NCBI GenBank assembly: GCA_964431035.1
Contig: CAYSIF010000005.1
Location: 9,497-73,496, forward strand
Direction of reading: 5' to 3'
From: Methanobrevibacter_A sp964431035
GTDB lineage: Archaea; Methanobacteriota; Methanobacteria; Methanobacteriales; Methanobacteriaceae
DNA length: 64,000 nucleotides
Positions 47,039-54,345 of this stretch are shown here, piece after piece; position 1 is the stretch's first letter; every line of letters starts with the position of its first letter. Below the pieces are notes generated by a model. It was given only the letters and a program-made list of their open reading frames with translations, was not told where the DNA came from and ran no database searches. The translations under genes and the position numbers were made by a program.

Positions 47039-48204
47039 TATTTTATTCCCCATATTTTTGTTATGTTCTTTAGTAGTATTTTAGGAAATATTGATAATAA
47101 GTATCCTTTTTTTATAATTTGTTTTACAAGTGTTGATTGTTTGTCCATTTCCCCATATTCATTTATTAATTGTTCTATATTTTTTTCCTTTATTTTTACA
47201 AAGAAATAGTCCAAATCATCATCAGATAATAGTTGTAGTGTTTTTTGTACTTTTAATTGGGTTTTAAGTTCTTTATTATATTGTTTTTTAAATAGTTTCT
47301 CATATTCTGTTAATAATTGAGTGTCTTCTTTTTTTAGGGTTTTTTCTATTATTTCTTCTAGTATGTTTACTGCTTTAAATCCCAGTATTAGTCCTCCACC
47401 TGTTGTGGGTTTTACTTGTGTAGCTGCATCTCCTACTAATGCTAGGCGGTTTTCTACTAATTTAATATTTTTATTATATATTGGTATGTGTGCGTAATAT
47501 TCTTCTAAGATTTCTGAGTCTTTGAAATTATTGGATATGAATTCTTTTAGTATTGTTTTTTCATCTTTGAATTTTTTATCTGTAAACATACCTATTCTGT
47601 ATTGGTTGTTTTTTAATGGTATTTTCCATATGAATCCTGGGAAGTAATTTGATTTTGTGTATACATCAACATAATCCAGGTTTTCATCTTTTTCTATTTT
47701 TACTAGAAATTGTGTTGCGCAGTAGTATTTTATTTCGTTTTGTATTTGTTTTGAGAGTTTTGAGTTTGCTCCATCTGCCCCTATGATTATTTTTCCTTTG
47801 AGTTCATTTTTATCTGTATGTACTATTCCTTTTTCTGTGTTTACTTTTTGTACTGTTTCGTTTGTTTTTATTGTTACTTTATTGTTTTCTGCTCTTTTTA
47901 GTAAGTATTGATCGTATTTTACTCTGTCTATTATATATGCTGCTGTTTTTTCTTTATTTACTTTTAATGTTTTGTTGGGACTGTGGAGATATGCTCCTTT
48001 TACTTTATTTAGAATTACATCTTCAGGTAAGTTATTTAGTGTTAATATTTTTTCGCTTAATATTCCTGCACATTGTAATGGTATTCCTATTTCTTTTTTC
48101 TTATCTATTATGCATGTTTTAATATTTTTGGATGCTAGTTTATAAGCTAATGTTGAGCCTATGGGTCCTGCACCTACTATTATCACATCATAATCATAAG
48201 ACAT
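47038..48204 (-). CDS. geranylgeranyl reductase family flavoprotein
   Basis: A 388-residue FAD enzyme that probably saturates the double bonds of archaeal isoprenoid lipids (digeranylgeranylglycerophospholipid reductase) or of related prenyl chains. The FAD site VIIVGAGPIGSTLAYKL, the family Cys in PLQCAGILS and the second FAD motif GDAATQVKPTTGGGLILG are clear. The ATG at 48204 begins the conserved MSYDYDVIIVG; upstream codons do not look conserved. Translation is coupled to the downstream methyltransferase gene. Confidence 0.87.
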   Translation of the reverse strand: MSYDYDVIIVGAGPIGSTLAYKLASKNIKTCIIDKKKEIGIPLQCAGILSEKILTLNNLPEDVILNKVKGAYLHSPNKTLKVNKEKTAAYIIDRVKYDQYLLKRAENNKVTIKTNETVQKVNTEKGIVHTDKNELKGKIIIGADGANSKLSKQIQNEIKYYCATQFLVKIEKDENLDYVDVYTKSNYFPGFIWKIPLKNNQYRIGMFTDKKFKDEKTILKEFISNNFKDSEILEEYYAHIPIYNKNIKLVENRLALVGDAATQVKPTTGGGLILGFKAVNILEEIIEKTLKKEDTQLLTEYEKLFKKQYNKELKTQLKVQKTLQLLSDDDLDYFFVKIKEKNIEQLINEYGEMDKQSTLVKQIIKKGYLLSIFPKILLKNITKIWGIK

Positions 48205-48413
48205 AAATAAAAATAACCTATAAAATTTTTTAAAATAAATAAACAATAAAATTGCTATTATAATTTTTTTTGTTTTGAAAAAACGAGTGATTAATATTTT
48301 TAATCTAACTTATATTTATAAGAGTATTTATTATAAATATTATTATAATAAATAAAATTATTTTATTTTACTTTTTTATAGATTCTCTTTTCTAAATAGG
48401 AGGATTCAGGATT

Positions 48414-49634
48414 ATGCTAAACAATAAATTCATACGGGATAGTGTACATGGTAATTTAGATATAAGTTCCTTTGAAAGAGAGGTTCTAGATTATCCTCAG
48501 ATGCAGAGATTGAGACGATTGAAACAATTAGGATTTATTAATCTTATTTATCCTGGTGCTAATCATTCCCGTTTTGAACATAGTATTGGAACTATGCATT
48601 TAGCAGGTAAACTTGCAGATCATCTTAAATTAGATGAAGAAGATAAGGAATTGGTTCGTATAAGTGGTCTTTTGCATGATATTGGTCATGGCCCATTTTC
48701 TCATGTTTCTGAATTTGTTTTACCTGTGCCTCATGAAGAAATAACAGAATATGTTATAAAGAATACTAGTTTAACTGATAAGTTAAGTGAAAAGTTTAAT
48801 GTTAATGATATTGCTGATATTATTCATGGTAAAGGTTCTCTTGGTGCTATTATTAGTGGAGAGTTAGATGTTGATCGTATGGATTATCTGATGAGGGATT
48901 CTCATTATACTGGTGTTGAGTATGGTGTTATTGATGTTGAGAGATTAATCAGTAATTTAAGATTGAAAAACGATTTAATATTGGATATTAAAGGTGTTCA
49001 AGCTGCAGAATCATTACTTGTTGCTAGATATTTTATGTATCCTAGTGTATATCAACATCATACTACAAGAATTTTAAATTCTATGTTTAGACGATGTATG
49101 GAGCATTTGATTGAGGAGTATGGTTTAGATGCTTCTGAAATGTATAAGTATGATGATGCTGATATGATTAGTTTATGTAGAAATAGTACTGGTTATGTTA
49201 AGGAAACTATGACTCGTTTGGATAATAGGGATCTTTTAAAGACCGTGTGGAGTGTTGATTTTAAAGAATTTAAACATCCTGAAGAAATATTTAAAATAGA
49301 TAAAAAAATAATAAGTAAAGCAGAAGAGGAAATTAGTGAAGATTATAATATTGAAAGAGAAAATCTTATACTGAATATTACTGAGTATCCTTACTTTGAT
49401 GAGATGAAAACACGTGTTTCATTAAATGATAAACTTTACCATTTAAATGAGATTAGTAGTATTGTTGAAGCATTAAATGATGCACGATTTAATCTGCCTG
49501 ATATAAGTATTTATGCTCCTAAAGAAGAACAAGAGAAATTTGAAAGATTTAAAATTGATCATTATTTAGATTTACCTGAACGTGAAAAACATTATGATGT
49601 TGTAACATTAGATCAAACAACATTCAATGAATAA
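48414..49634 (+). CDS. HD-superfamily phosphohydrolase
   Basis: A 406-residue metal-dependent phosphohydrolase. The residues of the HD site are in HSRFEHSIGTMHLAGKL and SGLLHDIGHGPFSHVSE, with the last Asp in GELDVDRMDYLMRDS. The family includes dNTP triphosphohydrolases (dGTPase-like). AGGAGG lies 9 bases before the ATG. It starts a plus-strand run with ubiX, cbiT and mobA. Confidence 0.88.
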   Translation: MLNNKFIRDSVHGNLDISSFEREVLDYPQMQRLRRLKQLGFINLIYPGANHSRFEHSIGTMHLAGKLADHLKLDEEDKELVRISGLLHDIGHGPFSHVSEFVLPVPHEEITEYVIKNTSLTDKLSEKFNVNDIADIIHGKGSLGAIISGELDVDRMDYLMRDSHYTGVEYGVIDVERLISNLRLKNDLILDIKGVQAAESLLVARYFMYPSVYQHHTTRILNSMFRRCMEHLIEEYGLDASEMYKYDDADMISLCRNSTGYVKETMTRLDNRDLLKTVWSVDFKEFKHPEEIFKIDKKIISKAEEEISEDYNIERENLILNITEYPYFDEMKTRVSLNDKLYHLNEISSIVEALNDARFNLPDISIYAPKEEQEKFERFKIDHYLDLPEREKHYDVVTLDQTTFNE

Positions 49635-49674
49635 AAAAAAAAATATGAATTTAATTTATGGGTTTTTGATTATT

Positions 49675-50229
49675 ATGATAATTGTTGCTTTAACTGGTGC
49701 AAGTGGAATACCTTATGGTGTTCGCTTATTAGAAGTATTGAAAATGTATGATATTGAAACTGGATTATTAGTTAGTAAACCTGCAGAGAAAGTTATTAGA
49801 CATGAATCTGATAAGAATATTATTGAAATAAAGAATTTAGCAACTAAAGTTTATTCTGCAGATGATTTAGGATCTGAGATAAATAGTGGATCTCATCCTT
49901 TTGAATCATTAGTTATTGTTCCATGTAGTATGAAAACATTATCTAGTATAGCTAATGGTTATAGTAATAATAGTATTAGTCGTGTTGCAGATGTTGCTTT
50001 AAAAGAAGGTCGTAAGACTATTATTGTTCCTCGTGAAACACCACTTAGAACTGTGCATCTTGAGAATATGGTTAAATTATCTAAAGAAGGTGCTACTATT
50101 TTACCTGCTATGCCTGCTTTTTATAATAAACCTGAAAGTTTAGATGATAATTTAGACTTTATTGTAGGTAAAATTTTAGATTTATTAAATATTAATAATG
50201 ATTTATATCAAAGATGGCAAGGAGAATAA
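49675..50229 (+). CDS. ubiX: UbiX-type flavin prenyltransferase
   Basis: A 184-residue flavoprotein that joins a dimethylallyl group to FMN, making the prenyl-FMN cofactor for UbiD-type decarboxylases. IVALTGASGIPYGVRLLEVL at the N-terminus, VPCSMKTLSSIANGYSNN and VPRETPLRTVHLENM are all standard. I place the start at ATG 49675, because the 16 earlier codons (hydrophobic, Lys/Asn-rich) are not family-like. No ribosome site is obvious. It follows the HD gene directly. Confidence 0.9.
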   Translation: MIIVALTGASGIPYGVRLLEVLKMYDIETGLLVSKPAEKVIRHESDKNIIEIKNLATKVYSADDLGSEINSGSHPFESLVIVPCSMKTLSSIANGYSNNSISRVADVALKEGRKTIIVPRETPLRTVHLENMVKLSKEGATILPAMPAFYNKPESLDDNLDFIVGKILDLLNINNDLYQRWQGE

Positions 50230-50234
50230 CCCTT

Positions 50235-50798
50235 TTGATAAAAGATAATGAGTTTGAGAAAACTGATAAAGTTCCGGGTCCTACTAAAGAGGAGATTCGT
50301 AGTATAATATTGTATAAGTCTGATGTTAAAGATAGTGATGTTGTTGTTGATATTGGTTGTGGTACTGGAGGTATAAGTACTGAGTTTAGTCTTCGTGCTA
50401 AAAAAGTTTACAGTATAGATGTTAAACAAGCGGCTGTTGATACTTGTAAGAGGAATGTTAGTAGACTTGGTAATATTGATAATGTTGAGTTTATTGTTAA
50501 TGATGGTGTTAGTGCTCTTAATAATATTGATTGTTTTGATATTGTTATTGTTGGAGGATCTAATGGGGATTTAGATGAGATTTTAAGTGTTGTTAATGAT
50601 AGGTTAAATGTTGGTGGTCGTGTTATTGTTCCATCTATTCTTGTTGATACTGAGGTTGAGGCTGTGAATATTTTTAAGGATTTAGGTTACTCTCCAAGTG
50701 TTGTTACTATTAATGTTAGTGAAGGTAAGGTTATTAATCGTGGAATTATGATGTTTGCTAAGAATCCTATCAATATTGTTAGTGTTGTTAAGGATTAA
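50235..50798 (+). CDS. cbiT: cobalt-precorrin-6B C15-methyltransferase (decarboxylating)
   Basis: A 187-residue SAM-dependent methyltransferase of anaerobic corrinoid synthesis. The start region IKDNEFEKTDKVPGPT, the SAM loop VVDIGCGTGGISTEFSL and VGGSNGDLDEIL match archaeal CbiT. The start is taken as TTG 50235 with AAGGAG 10 bases upstream; the ATG at 50214 overlaps ubiX and adds residues not found in relatives. Corrinoids are needed for methyl transfer in methanogenesis. Confidence 0.9.
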   Translation: MIKDNEFEKTDKVPGPTKEEIRSIILYKSDVKDSDVVVDIGCGTGGISTEFSLRAKKVYSIDVKQAAVDTCKRNVSRLGNIDNVEFIVNDGVSALNNIDCFDIVIVGGSNGDLDEILSVVNDRLNVGGRVIVPSILVDTEVEAVNIFKDLGYSPSVVTINVSEGKVINRGIMMFAKNPINIVSVVKD

Positions 50799-50844
50799 GA
50801 ATTTTTTTTTAACTAATTTTTTTATAATATAATTTTTTTCTATT

Positions 50845-51483
50845 ATGTGCTTTAAAGATTTAACTTACATAGTTTTATGTGGAGGGAAGAGTACTCGAAT
50901 GGGTGAAGATAAGGGAAGTATGACCATATCAGATAAACCTATGATAATTCATGTACTTGACTCACTAAACCATTTAATAAATGAAGCCATAATTGTTTTA
51001 AATGATGAAGAAAGAATAGTGAAATATCAAAAAATAATAAAACCAGAAAAATACACCTACAAAATAAGATACACCACCGACGAAATACCAGAAAAAGGCC
51101 CACTATCCGGAATAATGACCGGACTAAACCACACCAACACCAAATACGCACAAATACTACCATGCGACTCACCATACATAACACAAAACTTCATAAAAAA
51201 CATGCAAAAACTACTAAAACAAAAAAAACCCACCGACGCAATAATACCCTACCACACAAAAGAAAAAACCGAACCACTACACGGAATATACCAAAAAAAA
51301 GACACCCCCACAATAAAAAAACTAATACAAAACGAAAAACTAAGCATAAAAGAATACCTAAAACAAATAAAACCCTACTACATACACATAGACAACATAA
51401 AACTAGAAGAAATAAACTTCAACAACCTAAACACAAAAGAAGACATCAAAAAATATAAAAAAATAGGAGAAAAATCCCATTAA
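50845..51483 (+). CDS. mobA: MobA-like nucleotidyltransferase
   Basis: A 212-residue NTP transferase. The N-terminal LCGGKSTRMGEDKGSM is the nucleotide-binding signature of MobA, which joins GMP to molybdopterin, and LPCDSPYIT holds the metal-binding Asp. No other molybdopterin gene is in the window. Codon use changes sharply inside the gene: from about 51040 the coding strand is almost only A and C at wobble positions. The last third is copied at 57651-57945. Confidence 0.82.
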   Translation: MCFKDLTYIVLCGGKSTRMGEDKGSMTISDKPMIIHVLDSLNHLINEAIIVLNDEERIVKYQKIIKPEKYTYKIRYTTDEIPEKGPLSGIMTGLNHTNTKYAQILPCDSPYITQNFIKNMQKLLKQKKPTDAIIPYHTKEKTEPLHGIYQKKDTPTIKKLIQNEKLSIKEYLKQIKPYYIHIDNIKLEEINFNNLNTKEDIKKYKKIGEKSH

Positions 51484-51490
51484 AATAAAA

Positions 51491-52348
51491 TTATAAAATT
51501 TGAACAGTATTATCTATTTTAGGAATCACAGGAATTAATAATCCAAAAGATTTAGTTAACATGTAACTTGAACATTTATACTCCTCAGTACCTTTATAAG
51601 TACACCTAAAAGTATAAGAACCCTCCTCTGCTAAATTTATAGGCAAACTATAAACACCATTAGCATTTGTTGTTATAAAATAGGTTTTTGATGCACCATT
51701 ACTATTCCGTGTAATTTCCACCTCAATAACTTGATTAGATAAAAACTTATTATCCTGAGTTTTTAAAACACCAGTCAAATTATTACCTTTAAAACCATTA
51801 CGAAACAAATTAGCCCCATAACTCAAAAAAGTTTGAGTATCATTCAAAGAAGAATCCAAAACAAAAATATCATAAGAATCAAAAATACTTAAACCTCCAT
51901 AAACAACTAATTTAAGTATATCTGCTTTGTATGTACCAGGTGCTAAATTAATAGGAAGTTCAAAATATCCATTAGTATCAGTATTTACATCATAGAATTT
52001 TGATGCCCCAGTGTTTAATCTAGTTAATAGAATATGAATCGTTATAGATGTATTGGTTTCATTAACATATCCATGAAATGTTTCATTATCTCCAAAAGTT
52101 TTAGTTAAATTAGATGCATTAACAGTAACAACCGGAAGTGTTATTTGTGCATCATTTGTTTCATTAGATACCGCATTTATTGTGAAATTCTCATCTAAAG
52201 ACGCTACATTCATTGTATAATTAAATTTTGGCCCTTCAGCAGGATGAATAAGCACAATATCTTCCAAGGCATTATCTTCTGCAAAAGATGATGGGATAAA
52301 AATTAATATAAACATCATAAATACAAGTAAAATTAAATATTTTCGCAT
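51491..52348 (-). CDS. short secreted adhesin-like protein
   Basis: A 285-residue protein with a signal peptide (LILLVFMMFILIFIPSSFAED) and two Ig-like or carboxypeptidase-regulatory-like modules, each ending in a pattern like YDVNTDTNGYFELPINLAPG or TTNANGVYSLPINLAEEG. It is rich in Asn and Thr. No membrane anchor or pseudomurein-binding repeat is seen, so it may be released or held by other proteins. AGGAGG precedes the ATG and a palindrome lies near the predicted transcription start. Paralogue of the gene at 57997. Confidence 0.8.
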   Translation of the reverse strand: MRKYLILLVFMMFILIFIPSSFAEDNALEDIVLIHPAEGPKFNYTMNVASLDENFTINAVSNETNDAQITLPVVTVNASNLTKTFGDNETFHGYVNETNTSITIHILLTRLNTGASKFYDVNTDTNGYFELPINLAPGTYKADILKLVVYGGLSIFDSYDIFVLDSSLNDTQTFLSYGANLFRNGFKGNNLTGVLKTQDNKFLSNQVIEVEITRNSNGASKTYFITTNANGVYSLPINLAEEGSYTFRCTYKGTEEYKCSSYMLTKSFGLLIPVIPKIDNTVQIL

Positions 52349-52376
52349 ATTAAACCTCCTTTATTTTTTGAATAAC

Positions 52377-52396
52377 GGTGTAAAATATTTTTCACC
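52377..52396. promoter_or_regulatory. palindrome at the predicted start of the short adhesin transcript
   Basis: GGTG-T-AAAATATTTT-T-CACC is a near-perfect 20-base palindrome. A TATA-like element lies about 25 bases upstream at about 52399-52411 (minus strand), so the palindrome covers the transcription start. A near-identical copy occurs at 59063-59082 before the paralogous gene. Confidence 0.5.
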
Positions 52397-52502
52397 TTAC
52401 TATTTTATATTAAAACTGATAGCATATAAAGTTTTATTTATGTTTATAACTTAATACCATCCCCTTAAAAGTGCTAAAAACCACTTAAAAAAAGAGAAAA
52501 AA

Positions 52503-53309
52503 TTAAATAAAAAATAAAGGCTTTAAAAATACCGATAAAAATATTAACACCAATAAAATACAAATAAGATACAGAGAACCATAATATCTAATTCTTAAAT
52601 CAAAAGGAATTAAATTATTAACTTTATATGGAAAAACCAATAAAAAATGTAAAAACACAAAAATCAACAACCACAACAATACAAACAATAACTGATTAAG
52701 ATTACCATATAAAAAACACTCTTGTAATTTAAGCAAACCCCAAGGATAACCACGAATTAAAGTTAAAACTGAAATTAAAAAATAAAATTGAGGCTCATAA
52801 CCTCTCAATATCTTAGTTTCGCCATTAACACCAATATAAAAATCAACATTTTTTGAACTAAAAACATCTAACCTCCAATACATTAAAAACCCTTGTATAA
52901 AACTTAAACCTACACCTAAAGCAAAAAACAAGTTAGATTTTGAATAAAAATAACCTAAAGATAAACCACATAAAACCAACCCATAAGACAAATAATAAAA
53001 AAGTACTGTGTTAAATTGAGGATTAATACCCCAAGGACTAATAGAATCCTTAAAAAAATCATATTTCTCTTTTAAAATAGGACAATTCCAAAAAAAACTA
53101 GAATAAGAAAATATAAGAACAAGAAAACTAATTGGAATACAAAATCCTAATAAAGTTACTCCTTCTTTACCTAAACCTAAAATAAATAATAAAATAATAC
53201 AAAATACGGGAACCACAAGTAAAATACCCCATATCACAGCATATAATTTAAAATCCTCATCACTAAAAGATGAATAACTAATGGAAAATATAATATCTTT
53301 AACAATCAA
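52503..53309 (-). CDS. polytopic membrane protein, paralogue A
   Basis: A 268-residue protein with about seven predicted helices. It shares with the product of 53537-54337 the N-terminal YSSFSDEDFK, an FFKDSISPWGINPQFN-like segment, RLDVFSSKNVDFY and a C-terminal PFDLRIRYYGSLY. I do not recognise the family. Both copies lie beside a large adhesin-like gene on the same strand, so a role in export, anchoring or glycosylation of surface proteins is possible but unproven. Confidence 0.75.
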   Translation of the reverse strand: MIVKDIIFSISYSSFSDEDFKLYAVIWGILLVVPVFCIILLFILGLGKEGVTLLGFCIPISFLVLIFSYSSFFWNCPILKEKYDFFKDSISPWGINPQFNTVLFYYLSYGLVLCGLSLGYFYSKSNLFFALGVGLSFIQGFLMYWRLDVFSSKNVDFYIGVNGETKILRGYEPQFYFLISVLTLIRGYPWGLLKLQECFLYGNLNQLLFVLLWLLIFVFLHFLLVFPYKVNNLIPFDLRIRYYGSLYLICILLVLIFLSVFLKPLFFI

Positions 53310-53351
53310 AATTAAAAAAAAATCCTCCTCAAAGAAAGCATATGTTTAATT

Positions 53352-53516
53352 TTATTTTAAAAATTTATTAAATACTAAAAAAACTATAGTCAAACAAACT
53401 ACAATAAATAAATAAAATTTTATATTTGTAACTTTTCTATTTTTGTAATAATAACATAAAACTATCCCCGCAAGCACCATAATTACAAATTTCAATAAAG
53501 TAATAAAATAATTCAT
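53352..53516 (-). CDS. 54-residue membrane peptide between the paralogues
   Basis: A 54-codon frame from ATG 53516 to TAA 53352. It has two hydrophobic stretches divided by a basic loop (YYYKNRKVTNIK), so a helical hairpin is likely. GGAG occurs about 12 bases upstream. It fills the gap between the two larger membrane protein genes on the same strand, which makes it a credible small gene. Function unknown. Confidence 0.5.
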   Translation of the reverse strand: MNYFITLLKFVIMVLAGIVLCYYYKNRKVTNIKFYLFIVVCLTIVFLVFNKFLK

Positions 53517-53536
53517 AAAATACCAAATCTCCTAAT

Positions 53537-54337
53537 TTATATTAAAAATAATGTCCGAACATAAAAAATTAACACCAAAGATGATATTACAATTAAAAAC
53601 ACATATGAAAGACCAAAATAATTTATTCTCAAATCAAAACTTAAATGTTCATTAATCTTATCTGGAAACAACAATAACAACTGCAAAACAATGAAAATAG
53701 CGAGAAATATAACAGAAACCAAAAAACCATAAATTGAACCTAACAAAACATACTTTTCAATTGCTACAAAAAGCTTAGGATAATAAAAAAAGCCACAAAA
53801 ATAAGAAGAAAATAAATACAATGAAGAATTATAACCCATAGATAATTTATCATTACCCCTATGATTAGTGTAGAAAAAACAATTATCTGAACTAAAAACT
53901 TCCCATCTACAAAACATAGCAACAGATGGCACTAAAAACACAAGCCCCAAACCAAAACCTAAAACCCAATTAAGAAAAAAAACACTACCAACAGCAAAAG
54001 CCATAAAAAACAAACCAAAACTAACAAAAAAATAATATACAATATTAATCTGTAAATTCATACCCCATGGATTCATACAATCCTTAAAAAACCTATATTT
54101 ATCCGCCAAACTAGGACAAAACCAAAAAAACAAACAATGCCCCAAAGTAAAAACAAAAAGACTAAAAGGCAAAAGTTGAACAAACAATGGCAACCTTACA
54201 AATAATAAAAAAAGAACAAATGTAACACTAATAAGAGGAATAAAATGAGCTATACTATAATACTTAAAATCTTCATCACTAAAAGAGGAATAATTAAAAG
54301 CAAAACCAATTGTTAACAATTTCTTCAAACTAATCAT
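53537..54337 (-). CDS. polytopic membrane protein, paralogue B
   Basis: A 266-residue protein with about seven helices, homologous to the product of 52503-53309 (shared YSSFSDEDFK, FFKDCMNPWGMNLQIN, FDLRINYFGLSY). It begins 9 bases after the end of the large adhesin-like gene and is probably in the same transcript. Family not recognised. Confidence 0.75.
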   Translation of the reverse strand: MISLKKLLTIGFAFNYSSFSDEDFKYYSIAHFIPLISVTFVLFLLFVRLPLFVQLLPFSLFVFTLGHCLFFWFCPSLADKYRFFKDCMNPWGMNLQINIVYYFFVSFGLFFMAFAVGSVFFLNWVLGFGLGLVFLVPSVAMFCRWEVFSSDNCFFYTNHRGNDKLSMGYNSSLYLFSSYFCGFFYYPKLFVAIEKYVLLGSIYGFLVSVIFLAIFIVLQLLLLFPDKINEHLSFDLRINYFGLSYVFLIVISSLVLIFYVRTLFLI

Positions 54338-54345
54338 AAAATCAC

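Larger units (their letters stand above)
51187..52490. repeat. segmental duplication, copy 1
   Basis: This stretch spans the last 300 bases of mobA, a short adhesin-like gene and its upstream region. The same order recurs at 57651-59180. More than 210 bases of the mobA part (51229-51446), 186 bases inside the adhesin gene (51939-52124) and most of the promoter region are identical or nearly so, whereas the parts between have diverged. Confidence 0.85.

Noticed and set aside
51162..51458. 98-codon Lys/Thr/His-rich frame on the plus strand
   Set aside because: A shadow of the A/C-rich end of mobA in another frame.
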